64,000 bases of DNA from Pleomorphomonas sp. PLEO (GTDB lineage: Bacteria > Pseudomonadota > Alphaproteobacteria > Rhizobiales > Pleomorphomonadaceae), in contig NZ_CP166625.1 of NCBI RefSeq assembly GCF_041320595.1, positions 4,028,001-4,092,000 on the forward strand, read 5' to 3'. Shown here in pieces: positions 27,433 through 35,069 of the stretch. A model generated the notes under the pieces. The model ran no database searches, was not told the DNA's origin, and saw only the letters and a list, made by a program, of their open reading frames with translations. Each line of letters begins with the position of its first letter. Position 1 is the stretch's first letter. The position numbers were made by a program, and so were the translations under genes.

Positions 27433-28740
27433 TTATTCCTCCCCATGGGTCACCATCACTTTCCGTTTACGACAGAGAGACAAAGTTGACCCAGACGCTA
27501 ACTCAACAGCAATGTTAACTTTTTCCGACTGCAACCAGGGGCCGACAATCTGGTGGTGAACAAGTGCGGACCGAACATCCTCGATTGTCCGTGGTTCCGC
27601 CATGACATGGATCGCAAGACACGCTTGCCGACCCGTTCTCAGTTCGACCGAGAAATCAACGACGCCATCAACCGCGAAGATTGCATCATCGATGAGATCA
27701 GCGGGAAAGCGCGCGCCCTCTCCGAAGCTGATCGGCTCGCCAATCCGCCCACCGAGGCGCACCCGGCGGAGTACCGATCCACAACGACATGGGGTTTCTG
27801 CGATGCACCCACTGTCGCCGGTGCGATAGCGGATGAGAGGCAAGCCGCGACGCCGCAAAGACGTGACGACGATCTCGCCTTGCCGACCGGCCGGCAACAC
27901 CTCGGCGGTATTGGCGTCGACAATCTCGAGATAAAGGTCGGTTTCCCGGATATGCAAACCGTCATGCGCCTCACAGGAAAGCGCGCCGCCATACCCTGTC
28001 TCCGTCATGCCCCAATGTTCGAAAACTTCGGTTCCCCAAAGGACGGCCAGCGCTGCCTTGAAGCTCGGCGAAACGCTATCGGCGCTGACCAGCGCCGTCT
28101 CGATCCGGAGCTGCCCGCCACCATCGGTCTCCATCCGACGGGCGGCGGCACCGAGCGTCACGGGCATCCCGGCGATCGCGGCCGGCTGCAGTTCGCGCAA
28201 CGCGCTCACCAGCACATCCAGCGAACTATCGACGGGCAAAGCCACGGGAAAAGCGCCAAGCCGGGTCAAGCCTCGCATCAGCAGATCGCCGACGCTGTCC
28301 GGCCGCTGGGCGGGAAAAGCCACCGCCACACAGCTGCCAGGCCGAACAATGGTTGCCATGCCATGCTCGAAATAGGCAACGGTGGCCTCGATATCGGCTT
28401 CTGTAAAGAACAGGCGCTTCTGCCTGCCCGAGGTGCCGGACGTCGGAATGGTCACCAGACGCACCGCGTCGCGCATGGGTAAGGCGATCAGGGACGGATC
28501 ATTGCGCACAAGGTCGTCGGCCGTCGTCAAAGGCAACCGGGCTATGTCGCTGAGTTTGACAAGATCGTGCCGCTCCGGCCAAGTGGTTCGCAGCCGGTAG
28601 AAGGGGCTTTGGGAGCGCGCATAGGCGATCGTCTCGTTGAGGCAACGAAGCTGATAGGCGTCGATATCGGCACGGCTCGGCAGGTGTTCAAGGCCAATCG
28701 TCCGCCCCACCCAAGCGTCGAGTGTTCCAAACCCATTCAT
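27433..28740 (-). CDS. Phenylacetate-CoA ligase-like AMP-forming ligase
   Basis: This 435-residue adenylate-forming enzyme is PaaK-like: TIPTSGTSGRQKRLFFT is the phosphate loop (~95-110), EHWGMTETGYGG the A5 motif (~240), and LPLIRYRTGDSG the A7/A8 region (~308). A small C-terminal domain follows, shorter than in typical acyl-CoA synthetases. It would activate a carboxylate as acyl-AMP and probably transfer it to CoA or another thiol. It is last of the tight accessory operon, with its ATG overlapping the radical SAM stop. I recall an orthologous gene in the Desulfovibrio vulgaris DVU_1553 neighbourhood. The substrate is unknown. Confidence 0.85.
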   Translation of the reverse strand: MNGFGTLDAWVGRTIGLEHLPSRADIDAYQLRCLNETIAYARSQSPFYRLRTTWPERHDLVKLSDIARLPLTTADDLVRNDPSLIALPMRDAVRLVTIPTSGTSGRQKRLFFTEADIEATVAYFEHGMATIVRPGSCVAVAFPAQRPDSVGDLLMRGLTRLGAFPVALPVDSSLDVLVSALRELQPAAIAGMPVTLGAAARRMETDGGGQLRIETALVSADSVSPSFKAALAVLWGTEVFEHWGMTETGYGGALSCEAHDGLHIRETDLYLEIVDANTAEVLPAGRQGEIVVTSLRRRGLPLIRYRTGDSGCIAETPCRCGSVLRRVRLGGRIGEPISFGEGARFPADLIDDAIFAVDGVVDFSVELRTGRQACLAIHVMAEPRTIEDVRSALVHHQIVGPWLQSEKVNIAVELASGSTLSLCRKRKVMVTHGEE

Positions 28741-30131
28741 GTCGACGGCTCGCGGTAGAGCGACCGCCCCTTGAGGTCGGTCAGATTATAGGCGCAGAAC
28801 GGGATAACGCGGCCGTCCGACTTCGCCACGTGGATATGGCACTGGCGAAGGCGATCGAGGTCGAGCGTCCAGGCGTCCTGGAAGGCCATTCCGGACAGTG
28901 ACAGGCGCTGGCTCCGCTGCTCTAAAAACACATCGAAAGCCTCAAGGCCGGTAACCGGCGTTGCCCCCTGGGGCGCCTTCGTCCATTGGCCCGCGACATA
29001 ACGCTGGGCGCGCGAAACAGTCGGTGAGCGCCGCGTCGAAACGTCGCAACAATCCGCTTCGCTCGTTGCACTCTCGACATCGGGACCACAACAACCGGCC
29101 CCGGATTCCGGATCGGACCGGAATCGACCTGAACGATCGACAGCGAAGCGACCGCTGAAGGAGCAGAAGGGATTTTCCGCCGAACCGGGACGAAAGTCCT
29201 CGAGCCTGATGGCGCCGCCAGCATGATCGATCAGCGCCTGCATCACCTCCGGCAGGGTTATGCGGTTCTCGTCGCTCGGAGCCCCGAGATTGCGCCCGAA
29301 ATACGATACCGGCTGGAAATGGACGGCCCGAACCGTCGGCATCTCGTTCTTGGCGAAATCGACGATGGCACCGATTTCGCTCGTATTGACACCGGGAACC
29401 AACGTCGGCACCAGCACGACGCCGATACCCGCGGCACGCGCGCTGGCGATGGCGAGGCGCTTTGCCGCCAACAGGTTGCGGCCACGCAGCCGCCGATAGA
29501 CGGCATCGCTGACACCATCGAACTGCAGGAAGACGCAATCGAGACCGGCATCGACGAGAGCCGCGAGATAATCGGGCTCGCGGCCGATCCTGAGACCGTT
29601 GGTGTTGAGCTGGACAAAATCGAACCCTTTGCCCCGCACCAAGGCGACGATCTCAGGCAGATCATCGCGAACCGTGGGTTCACCGCCCGACAGCTGGATA
29701 TGCACCTGCCCACTACTTGACCTCAGCTCGTCGAGGGCAACGCCGATTTCGTCGATCGGCATGTCGACGCCATGCCGACCAGCAGAGGCGAAGCAGACCG
29801 GGCAGATCAGATCGCAACGCGACGTCACCTCGATCAGCACGCAGCATCCTTGCTGGCGATGATCGGCGCAGAGCCCGCAATCCCTGGGACAGCCTTCGGC
29901 GATGTCCGTTTTGACGCTGACCGGCAGAGATGTGGCGCGAGGACTGCGAGACCAGATCTCGTAGCTGCGAAGCCCCCTCCATACCGGCGTAGCAACGTGA
30001 CCGTGCTCGGGACAGGTCTTGTCGAGATAAACCGTGTCTCCGACGGCGAAACGCTCGGCCGGAATGGTCTTGAGGCACTCCGGACAGACGCTAAGGGTAC
30101 GCCCAAGGGACAGGCGAACGGGGCCGGTCAT
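28737..30131 (-). CDS. Radical SAM protein of the Mo-hydroxylase accessory operon
   Basis: The 464-residue protein has an N-terminal zinc-ribbon-like pair (CPEC...CPEHG), a CPRDCGLC segment (~80), then the radical SAM motif VTSRCDLICPVCFA (~103-116), the SAM-contact IQLSGGEPTVRDD and a barrel. This layout resembles the MJ0619/Tes-type branch, which often methylates or couples unactivated carbons. A later cysteine-rich stretch (GCCGPDVESATSEADCCD, ~345-362) may bind an auxiliary cluster. It begins two bases after the nucleotidyltransferase gene stop. The reaction is unknown. Confidence 0.85.
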   Translation of the reverse strand: MTGPVRLSLGRTLSVCPECLKTIPAERFAVGDTVYLDKTCPEHGHVATPVWRGLRSYEIWSRSPRATSLPVSVKTDIAEGCPRDCGLCADHRQQGCCVLIEVTSRCDLICPVCFASAGRHGVDMPIDEIGVALDELRSSSGQVHIQLSGGEPTVRDDLPEIVALVRGKGFDFVQLNTNGLRIGREPDYLAALVDAGLDCVFLQFDGVSDAVYRRLRGRNLLAAKRLAIASARAAGIGVVLVPTLVPGVNTSEIGAIVDFAKNEMPTVRAVHFQPVSYFGRNLGAPSDENRITLPEVMQALIDHAGGAIRLEDFRPGSAENPFCSFSGRFAVDRSGRFRSDPESGAGCCGPDVESATSEADCCDVSTRRSPTVSRAQRYVAGQWTKAPQGATPVTGLEAFDVFLEQRSQRLSLSGMAFQDAWTLDLDRLRQCHIHVAKSDGRVIPFCAYNLTDLKGRSLYREPST

Positions 30132-30133
30132 CG

Positions 30134-31294
30134 TCAGCCTCCCACCGGTACTGCGGGACTACCGGCCACCGGTATGTGACCGAGCGGTCCGACCACCGCC
30201 TCGACGGCGGAAAGGACGGCTGCGACGGCGGCGCGTCGACGTTGCGCACCGGCCAATGCGGCGGGATCCCCGGCAAAGGCGGCCAAGGCCGGCGCAAAGC
30301 GTTCTTCGAGATCGACGCGTCGCTCACCCTTGATCAGCTTGTCGGCGAGAAACACCAAGTGCCGTTCGTCGATCGGCTGGCCCGGCTCAAAAGTCATTTC
30401 CATGTGGGTCGCGACAATCTGGGCGACATGGGCAAAGCCGAATGCCGCGACATACCGCCCCCCCGCGACCGCGTGATCAGGCTCGCCCTTGGCTATGTCG
30501 TGAAGCAGCGCACCGGCCCGCACGGCATCGGCATTGATCGATAGACCCTTGGCGATCAGGCGTTCGGCTATCTCCAGAGCCAGCCGAGCGACGGCGGCGC
30601 AATGGCGGCGGGTCGGCTCCGGTGCCCCTATGGCATCTTGCATCGCTTCGCACTCCGCCGCGTCAGGATAGCGACGATGCGGCAATAGCGCTGTGAGACG
30701 GCGGTAGTCGTCGGAATAGTCCATGTCGCGCAGCACGCCGCTGTCAATGACAGGGATGGACTGGGCGTGCCGTTGGTGCCGCTCAAGAATGTCGCGCAGC
30801 GTTACCTCGGCCGGCGCCGCGAGGATTTCGGCGAAGAGCTGCCGACGAATGAAAGGCGGGTGACCGGACTGTCCGCGAAAAGTCGGGCGAAGAACGAAGG
30901 CCTCCCCTTCCCCGACGCTTCTTGCGATCTGCGCCAGAGTGCCTGCCCTGACGAGCGGTATGTCGACCGGTAGGATCATCGCGCCCTCGACCGTCTCGGG
31001 CAGCGCGGCGATCCCGGCCTTGATGCTGGACATCATGCCCTCGGCGAAGGCCGCGTTGAACACCGCCACCGCGCCGTGGGCCTCGACGACCGGAACCATG
31101 CGGGCCGCCTCATTGCCGACGACGACGTAGGCCTTGCCGATGGCGGCCTCGGTGATGGTCGCGATCACGTGCCCGAGCACGGTGTCATCGCCAAAGGGCA
31201 ACAGCGGCTTGAACGCCGCCATGCGGGACGACCAGCCCGCCGCCAATATCACCACGGCAATGCTCGGCGGCGGCGCCTCGACCGGATCACTCAC
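30134..31294 (-). CDS. MobA/MocA-like nucleotidyltransferase fused to an HD domain
   Basis: This ~386-residue fusion begins at GTG 31294, which has GGAGGAG five bases upstream and overlaps the previous stop as GTGA. Residues ~10-200 form a MobA-like NTP transferase (VVILAAGWSSRMAAFKPLLPFG, PVDIPLV). Residues ~230-340 form an HD phosphohydrolase-type domain (HCAAVARLALEIAERL and LLHDIAKGEPDH). MocA and MobA add CMP or GMP to molybdopterin, so a dinucleotide form of Moco for the Mop enzyme is a sensible guess. I know this fusion as the DVU_1551-type NTP transferase. Confidence 0.87.
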   Translation of the reverse strand: MSDPVEAPPPSIAVVILAAGWSSRMAAFKPLLPFGDDTVLGHVIATITEAAIGKAYVVVGNEAARMVPVVEAHGAVAVFNAAFAEGMMSSIKAGIAALPETVEGAMILPVDIPLVRAGTLAQIARSVGEGEAFVLRPTFRGQSGHPPFIRRQLFAEILAAPAEVTLRDILERHQRHAQSIPVIDSGVLRDMDYSDDYRRLTALLPHRRYPDAAECEAMQDAIGAPEPTRRHCAAVARLALEIAERLIAKGLSINADAVRAGALLHDIAKGEPDHAVAGGRYVAAFGFAHVAQIVATHMEMTFEPGQPIDERHLVFLADKLIKGERRVDLEERFAPALAAFAGDPAALAGAQRRRAAVAAVLSAVEAVVGPLGHIPVAGSPAVPVGG

Positions 31295-31746
31295 GGCTTC
31301 TCCTCCGGTGGAATAGCCGTGATATCGACGCCGTGATCGGCGAGCGTTTCCTTGATCTTGTCCCACGTGGCGATGATCAACGCCGGGCAACGTTGCCGCT
31401 TCAGGGACTCGTCGAACTTCATGATGTCGGAACAATTGATGCCGCCGTATTGGCCAGTCGCAGCGGCGCTGAACCAGCCGGCGAAGTCGTCGAGCATGCC
31501 CCCCAGCTCAGGGTGTTCGGTTTCACCATCGCCGCCACGTCCGGCATAATAGCCGATGACGCAGCAGCCAGCGGATAGAGCGCCACAATTGAAACCCTGT
31601 CCCATCCCGAGGGAGAGGCCGGACATGGCCCGGACCAAGTCCGGATCGTCGCGCCCCTGCGCCTCCAGGGCGAGCCGCATCAGGATGTGGCTGCATTTGA
31701 AGTCGTCGAGCAGCAACTCGGCAACGCGGAAGGACTCCTCGCTCAT
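31291..31746 (-). CDS. C-GCAxxG-C-C family redox protein
   Basis: This small ~151-residue protein carries the family core FNCGALSAGCCVIG (~52-65), with further cysteines at FKCSH near the N-terminus, GINCSD (~105) and RCPAL (~120). The family probably binds a metal or Fe-S cluster or does thiol redox work, and is often beside redox operons. The start overlaps the methyltransferase stop as ATGA and its end overlaps the nucleotidyltransferase start. No enzymatic role is established. Confidence 0.85.
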   Translation of the reverse strand: MSEESFRVAELLLDDFKCSHILMRLALEAQGRDDPDLVRAMSGLSLGMGQGFNCGALSAGCCVIGYYAGRGGDGETEHPELGGMLDDFAGWFSAAATGQYGGINCSDIMKFDESLKRQRCPALIIATWDKIKETLADHGVDITAIPPEEKP

Positions 31747-32423
31747 GGGTTTGCGCTCCCTTTCGATGGCGTCGGCTCGGCGGATCGCGCAGCAACGATC
31801 AGCCGATAGCGTGGCCGACCGGCCGTTTGCCCGGCGCAGGCACAATCGCCCCACAACGCGTCGAGCGAACCGTAGTGAAAGATGAAGCGTGCGACAAAGC
31901 CAGCCAGCACGTCCGATCTGTCTTCATCGCGAAGAATGGCAAAGCCGGCCGCCAAAATGTCCTCGCCAAGCTCGTCTCGCCCATCACGGCACGGCCAGTC
32001 GACATCGGCGAGTAGCAAACGCCCGCCCGGCCTCAGCACCCGGGCCCATTCGACGAGCGCCGCACGACGATCTGGCATCAGCGACAGGCTGCATTCGGAG
32101 AGGACCGCGTCAAAGCAGGCATCGGCAAATGGCAGGCGCGCGCCATCGCCATGAAACAGCGCCGAGACGACCCGCGAGGCAGCGATCGCCAGCGTTCTTG
32201 CGTCGCGGTCCACGCCGATGCCGATGAAGCCGTGTTTTTCAAGCCAAGCTAGGCTTTCACCTGCGCCACATCCGACATCCAGCACCAACTCACCGAGACG
32301 CAGGCCAGACCGTTCGAACAGTTCCCTGACGATCGCCCCGTCGCCTGGCCGCAGCCGTTCGCCGGTGGCGTCCTCGACGCAACCGCTACCAAACAGACCG
32401 GGGAGCGGGGAGGACTTCGCCAT
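31743..32423 (-). CDS. Class I SAM-dependent methyltransferase
   Basis: The ~226-residue UbiE-like methyltransferase has the SAM motif LVLDVGCGAGESLAWL (~45-60), VDRDARTLAIA and LRPGGRLLLADVDWP. ATG 32423 overlaps the zinc-ribbon gene stop as TGATG, so the upstream open frame is not used. It resembles the DVU_1556-type methyltransferase of the same conserved neighbourhood. The substrate is unknown. A cysteine-bearing C-terminal segment (WGDCACAG, ~198) is unusual for the fold. Confidence 0.85.
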   Translation of the reverse strand: MAKSSPLPGLFGSGCVEDATGERLRPGDGAIVRELFERSGLRLGELVLDVGCGAGESLAWLEKHGFIGIGVDRDARTLAIAASRVVSALFHGDGARLPFADACFDAVLSECSLSLMPDRRAALVEWARVLRPGGRLLLADVDWPCRDGRDELGEDILAAGFAILRDEDRSDVLAGFVARFIFHYGSLDALWGDCACAGQTAGRPRYRLIVAARSAEPTPSKGSANP

Positions 32424-32629
32424 CACTTGTCTTCCAGAGCCTGTTCGACCTTGAGCATCCTGCCGTACGCAAGCTCCTCGGAGACATAGACAAAACCACA
32501 GGAGGGGCAGCACGGAAGCTCGACCGGGAATGTCTGGCCAAGATAGCTCGCCTCTACCTTCCGCATTTCCAAAGGCTTGTCGCAGCGGGCACAGACCAGA
32601 TCGGGAATATCGGCGGATGTACCGGTCAT
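32423..32629 (-). CDS. Small zinc-ribbon/redox protein
   Basis: This is a 68-residue protein with two CxxC knuckles: CARCDKPL (~14-21) and CCPSCGFVYV (~41-50). The pattern fits a zinc ribbon or rubredoxin-like metal site. It overlaps both neighbours by one to four bases, so it is certainly translated with the operon. It corresponds to the DVU_1557-type redox protein as I recall it. A role in electron transfer or protein contacts is inferred. Confidence 0.85.
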   Translation of the reverse strand: MTGTSADIPDLVCARCDKPLEMRKVEASYLGQTFPVELPCCPSCGFVYVSEELAYGRMLKVEQALEDK

Positions 32630-34959
32630 GGTTTCACCTCGACCTGCATGCGGTGACCATAGGCGCGATGAACGATGAAGCCAGCTTCGGTTGGTTCATA
32701 TTCGACCCAGGTGGTGACCGTACCGATGCGACCAGAGGCGGTAAAATGGCCGCTGACCCGGTCCTTGAACTGACTGCCAGTCCGCTGCGCCTCTGCGATC
32801 ACCTCGGCGATATCGTCGACCAGCAACAGCTTGCGCTCAATGTCGGCCCGGACGGCATCAACGATGATGAGAGTGACGGATGAAGCGGGATCGCTCATAC
32901 TTTCTCCCCAGAGGTCACGCCGCATGCGCCGGCTCAGTCGTAGTCGATTGTCGCGCCGTCCCGAAAAGCCTGGGTCGGGGCGAGCCGCGGGATCGTCGGC
33001 GTCGGGGAAGATCAGGTCAATGAGATGAAGGGCGCGTTTGCCCCGCCGGGCAAAGTTGTCGCGGCACATGGCGCAATAGGCGAGGTAGTCGTCTTCGCTC
33101 TCCTCGATCCGCCGGTCGACGAAGGCGTTTCCGACCTCGGGATTGGCGAAGGAGACCAGCCCGCCATAGCCACAACAGGTGGTCTTCTCGGCGCCCGTCA
33201 GCTCTCGAACTTCCGCTCCCAAGGACGCGGCGATCGAACGCACCGCCGCCTGAACATCATGGGCATGTCGACTAGTGCAGGGATCGTGGATGGCGAGCGG
33301 CTTGGTGACGGATCTCGGTGCCGCGACGTCTGGCAGGCCGATCGTCACAAGCTCCGTCCAGAGCGACGAAACCGGTATGTCCGGCAGGAACTCGTCGATC
33401 TGCTTGAGGCAAGTCGAGCAGGCCGTGACGATGCGCGGCCTCCCCTGCTCTTCCCAGACGGCGTGAAGGTGATCGAGCACCTCCCTGTGCAGCGCCTTGC
33501 GCCCCGACCAGTGGGCTGGAGCGCCACAGCAATCCATCATGAAGCCGACGCCACCCGGCAGATGCTCCGAGAGGTGGCGATAGACCGCCTCGACCTGCCC
33601 TGGCGCTGAGGCCGGCAACTGGCAACCGGGAAAGAACAGCACGGCGCTCCGGTCATGTCCCGGCTGATGGCGAACGAAGGCGACCTCGTCGGAACGACTG
33701 AAAGCCATGTCGCGCAGCGCGAAATCATGATGGGAGGCAGGCATGTGATCGCGTTCGACCATGCTCTGCCGTGCGTCCAGGCAGACATCGCCCATGGCGA
33801 GATCGTTCGGGCAGAGCGTCTCGCAAAGTCCGCACAGGGCGCAACTATCGATCATCCGGTTGGACTTGCGATTGCCCATGATGATCGAGTCGTTGTTGTA
33901 GATCTCGCGCACCGCCCGCTTGGGATAGGTCTTGTAGTGGGCAAGATAGGCGCACGCCTTGACGCATTCGAGGCAATGACAAGGAAAGCAGCGCGCCGCT
34001 TCGCTCATCGCCTCGGCGCGATTGTATCCAGCTACGGGGTCGGATGGTTGAACGGGCGCCACGACAGCATGGCTGGCCGTGTTGACGTAAAGACACGTGC
34101 CAGTGGCATTGTCGTCGGCGCGGCTCGCCGTCAGCGAGGCGCCCTGCAGGAAGCGATCGATGGAGACGGCGGCCCGTCGGCCATCGCGGACCGAGAGGAT
34201 GGCTGAATAGGTTTCGACATCGCCAGTGTGGAGGCAGCTGCCGAAAACACCTGGCCGCGACGTCGCCAGCGTCAGCGCATCAAGATCGAGCCGATTGGCG
34301 GAGGTAAGACCGAGCGTTCCGGCAAATTGGCTGGCCGGGCCGGGACCGATCGCCAGAAGAACGGCATCGTGACCGGCAATGAGCTCGTCGAGCGCAGGCG
34401 AACCGGCGCCACCGGTCACCCTTTGCCGACACCGGACATCGACGCCGAGCGAGGTGAGCGCGCCGAGGTCGGCGTCGATCGCCGAGGGCGGTAGCGTTGC
34501 TTCATCAATGTCGTGACGCAGTCGCTCGAGCGGACGTGCCTCGGCTTCGAAAACGGTGACGGCATGGCCTTTCATGACGAGGTCGAAAGCCGCCGTGAGG
34601 CCGGCGAGGCCGGCACCGATGATGGCGATCGTCTTGGGCTTGCGCGCCCGCTGGGCCGTGCGGCGAATTGTCGGATAGGCATCTTCGACGAGCGCTCGTT
34701 CGAGAGCGCCCAAGCGGACGGCTCCGCCTGCCTCCGTCCGGCGGCAGACAGCCTCGCACGGGTGTTCACAGATATGAGCGATGATCGCCGGAAAGGGAAC
34801 AACGCGACTATAAAGTGCCATGGCGGCGGTGAAATCGCCGGCGGCCATCTTCTCGGCCATACCGCGCGCATCGACGCGAAGTGGACAGGCAGCGGCGCAT
34901 GCCGGTGGCTGTTCCTCGATGCAGAGCGCTTCCCATGCCTTGATTTGATCGCCATCCAT
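32626..34959 (-). CDS. Multi-cluster Fe-S/FAD oxidoreductase with CCG domains
   Basis: This 777-residue electron-transfer protein has, in order: a GltD-like N-terminal cluster domain (CAAACPLRVDARG and CEHPCEAVCRR, ~20-75); a Rossmann nucleotide domain (IAIIGAGLAGLTAAFDLV, ~110); two [4Fe-4S] sets (CFPCHCLECVKAC ~325 and CALCGLCETLCPNDLAMGDVC ~372); two CCG domains like heterodisulfide-reductase HdrB/D (FFPGC...DCCG ~445-480; HDPC...TCCGYGG ~560-610); and a C-terminal ~90-residue domain. It starts the accessory operon ~110 bases after the aldehyde oxidoreductase, so it is the likely electron partner of that enzyme. Confidence 0.88.
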   Translation of the reverse strand: MDGDQIKAWEALCIEEQPPACAAACPLRVDARGMAEKMAAGDFTAAMALYSRVVPFPAIIAHICEHPCEAVCRRTEAGGAVRLGALERALVEDAYPTIRRTAQRARKPKTIAIIGAGLAGLTAAFDLVMKGHAVTVFEAEARPLERLRHDIDEATLPPSAIDADLGALTSLGVDVRCRQRVTGGAGSPALDELIAGHDAVLLAIGPGPASQFAGTLGLTSANRLDLDALTLATSRPGVFGSCLHTGDVETYSAILSVRDGRRAAVSIDRFLQGASLTASRADDNATGTCLYVNTASHAVVAPVQPSDPVAGYNRAEAMSEAARCFPCHCLECVKACAYLAHYKTYPKRAVREIYNNDSIIMGNRKSNRMIDSCALCGLCETLCPNDLAMGDVCLDARQSMVERDHMPASHHDFALRDMAFSRSDEVAFVRHQPGHDRSAVLFFPGCQLPASAPGQVEAVYRHLSEHLPGGVGFMMDCCGAPAHWSGRKALHREVLDHLHAVWEEQGRPRIVTACSTCLKQIDEFLPDIPVSSLWTELVTIGLPDVAAPRSVTKPLAIHDPCTSRHAHDVQAAVRSIAASLGAEVRELTGAEKTTCCGYGGLVSFANPEVGNAFVDRRIEESEDDYLAYCAMCRDNFARRGKRALHLIDLIFPDADDPAARPDPGFSGRRDNRLRLSRRMRRDLWGESMSDPASSVTLIIVDAVRADIERKLLLVDDIAEVIAEAQRTGSQFKDRVSGHFTASGRIGTVTTWVEYEPTEAGFIVHRAYGHRMQVEVKP

Positions 34960-34983
34960 GATGGTCTCGATACGTTGTCATTG

Positions 34984-35058
34984 ACCCGAATTGGGTACGG
35001 GCGGCCCGGGAGAGGACGGGCCGCCCGCATTTCGGGGAGTGGGCGGGAAAGCTCCCCG
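34984..35058 (-). terminator. Stacked hairpins between the Mop gene and its accessory operon
   Basis: An 11-pair stem, CGGGCGGCCCG (34998-35008) with CGGGCCGCCCG (35017-35027), has an eight-base loop. Beside it CGGGGAG (35033-35039) pairs with CTCCCCG (35052-35058), and ACCC/GGGT flank 34984-34996. No U-run follows, so this may be a processing or attenuation site that lowers expression of the accessory genes relative to the oxidoreductase. Confidence 0.55.
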
Positions 35059-35069
35059 TTTATGTCACC

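Noticed and set aside
32897-33030. A possible frameshift or lost stop joining the Fe-S oxidoreductase to a separate C-terminal gene
   Set aside because: Another frame reads a plausible short end, but the in-frame linker (PGFSGRRDNRLRLSRR) and the following domain resemble what I recall for this protein family, so a natural single chain is more likely. The internal start is kept only as a question.
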